Positions 54,758 to 55,277 of a stretch of 55,277 nucleotides of DNA are shown here, piece after piece. How positions within the stretch are numbered: the first letter of the stretch is position 1; every line of letters begins with the position of its first letter. Under the pieces are notes generated by a model. That model was not told the DNA's origin. It worked only from the letters and a program-made list of their open reading frames with translations, and did no database searches. The position numbers and the translations under genes are program-made. Location: NCBI GenBank assembly GCA_019057865.1, contig JAHLWP010000030.1, positions 1 through 55,277 on the forward strand, given 5' to 3'. The DNA is from Promethearchaeota archaeon. Lineage in GTDB: Archaea > Asgardarchaeota > Lokiarchaeia > Sigyniarchaeales > SOKP01.

Positions 54758-55186
54758 GTGATAAGAGATTTACAAGACTTGTGGATTATGAAAGAAGGAG
54801 GAGTAGTTGTATTTAGTAAAAAGAATAACAAGAGTATCAATGACCAGTTTATAGGAGGTTTTATTAGTGCATTATCTTCTTTTACAAAAGTTATCTTAAA
54901 TGATATATTATCTCATTTTGTTACTCATAATTTACAGGTAAAAATTTTATCTAAAGAGGGATTCATGTTTGTGGGCAGATTTCCTAAAAAGGTAAAAGAT
55001 AAACAAGTAAAAAAAGAACTGGATTATATAGTAAGTAAATTCTTTGAATATTTTCCTCAAGATCAAATAAACAAATTTGGAACTGATATGAAATATTATC
55101 AAAAATTTGAAGATATTCTTACTCACAATTATGAAACGTTAACAGACTATATTTCTTATATTTGGAATAACAAAACAAATGAGTAG
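54758..55186 (+). CDS. Longin-like small protein
   Basis: A 142-residue protein resembling a single longin-type domain: beta strands IRDLQDLWIMKEGGVVVFSKK, the central helix INDQFIGGFISALSSFTKVI, strands LQVKILSKEGFMFVGRF, then a long C-terminal helix. The GFISAL helix matches the second half of the 272-residue protein at 5504. The start is GTG with AGAAGGAAA just upstream. Related domains in eukaryotes regulate small GTPases; the function here is inferred by resemblance only. Confidence 0.6.
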   Translation: MIRDLQDLWIMKEGGVVVFSKKNNKSINDQFIGGFISALSSFTKVILNDILSHFVTHNLQVKILSKEGFMFVGRFPKKVKDKQVKKELDYIVSKFFEYFPQDQINKFGTDMKYYQKFEDILTHNYETLTDYISYIWNNKTNE

Positions 55187-55277
55187 GATTATTTTAATTA
55201 TTATTTGGCTTTATTAAAATATAAAGTATTTCGAAAGTTCTATAATGCTTTTAATAAAGTATTAAGATCTAATTAGA

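Overview
This window looks like a piece of an Asgard archaeal genome, most likely Lokiarchaeia-like. The DNA is very AT-rich. Translation, transcription and replication genes are all archaeal: aEF1A, aIF2-alpha, aIF5B, Nop10, Csl4, Rpo11, TFS, PCNA, PriS/PriL, GINS, RfcS, TruA and an archaeal CCA enzyme. Shine-Dalgarno sites are GGTGAT-like. Asgard-type small proteins occur as well: an Arf-like GTPase, Roadblock-like and longin-like proteins, SCP2-like proteins and a CxH-x-FQ zinc protein. The lineage assignment is inferred from gene content only.

Region by region. (1) 0.1-8.4 kb: an M48 membrane protease, three SCP2-like proteins (two sharing a promoter motif), tRNA-Asp and tRNA-Arg, longin-like and Roadblock-like proteins, and a tandemly duplicated membrane/HTH/zinc-ribbon gene. 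(2) 8.4-18.3 kb: a sugar-acid island closely matching the Thermotoga-type inositol pathway (IolN hydrolase, IolO epimerase, IolM dehydrogenase) with an MFS transporter and a second Zn-dehydrogenase. It is interrupted by a two-gene element whose large protein carries TFB-like and HNH-like parts. (3) 18.3-25 kb: small unknowns, tRNA-Phe, a CoA-transferase cassette flanked by direct repeats, a decayed MaoC gene, and an AlkD-like/SplB-like pair. (4) 25-42 kb: conserved core information-processing genes, interrupted by a membrane protein and a broken clostripain gene. (5) 42-55 kb: AglB oligosaccharyltransferase with a very long repeat-rich tail, bacterial-type uvrB-uvrA, aIF5B, CCA enzyme and a longin-like protein.

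The most notable observation is a probable archaeal bulge-helix-bulge (BHB) intron inside a protein-coding gene. The iolM frame is broken by 29 nt that fold into a 9-bp hairpin flanked by a 4-bp helix and two AAU bulges. Cutting after the second base of each bulge restores the frame and rebuilds the conserved CGICGSD zinc-dehydrogenase motif. The same cutting rule explains four introns at non-canonical positions in the three tRNA genes (D-loop, 30/31, variable region), so the cell probably has a broad-specificity splicing endonuclease.

Other themes are accessory cassettes flanked by direct repeats of gene fragments, several genes with no ATG/GTG/TTG where the protein should begin, a pair of long inverted repeats at 24.9-25.2 kb, and a probable one-base frameshift near the end of the CCA enzyme gene.
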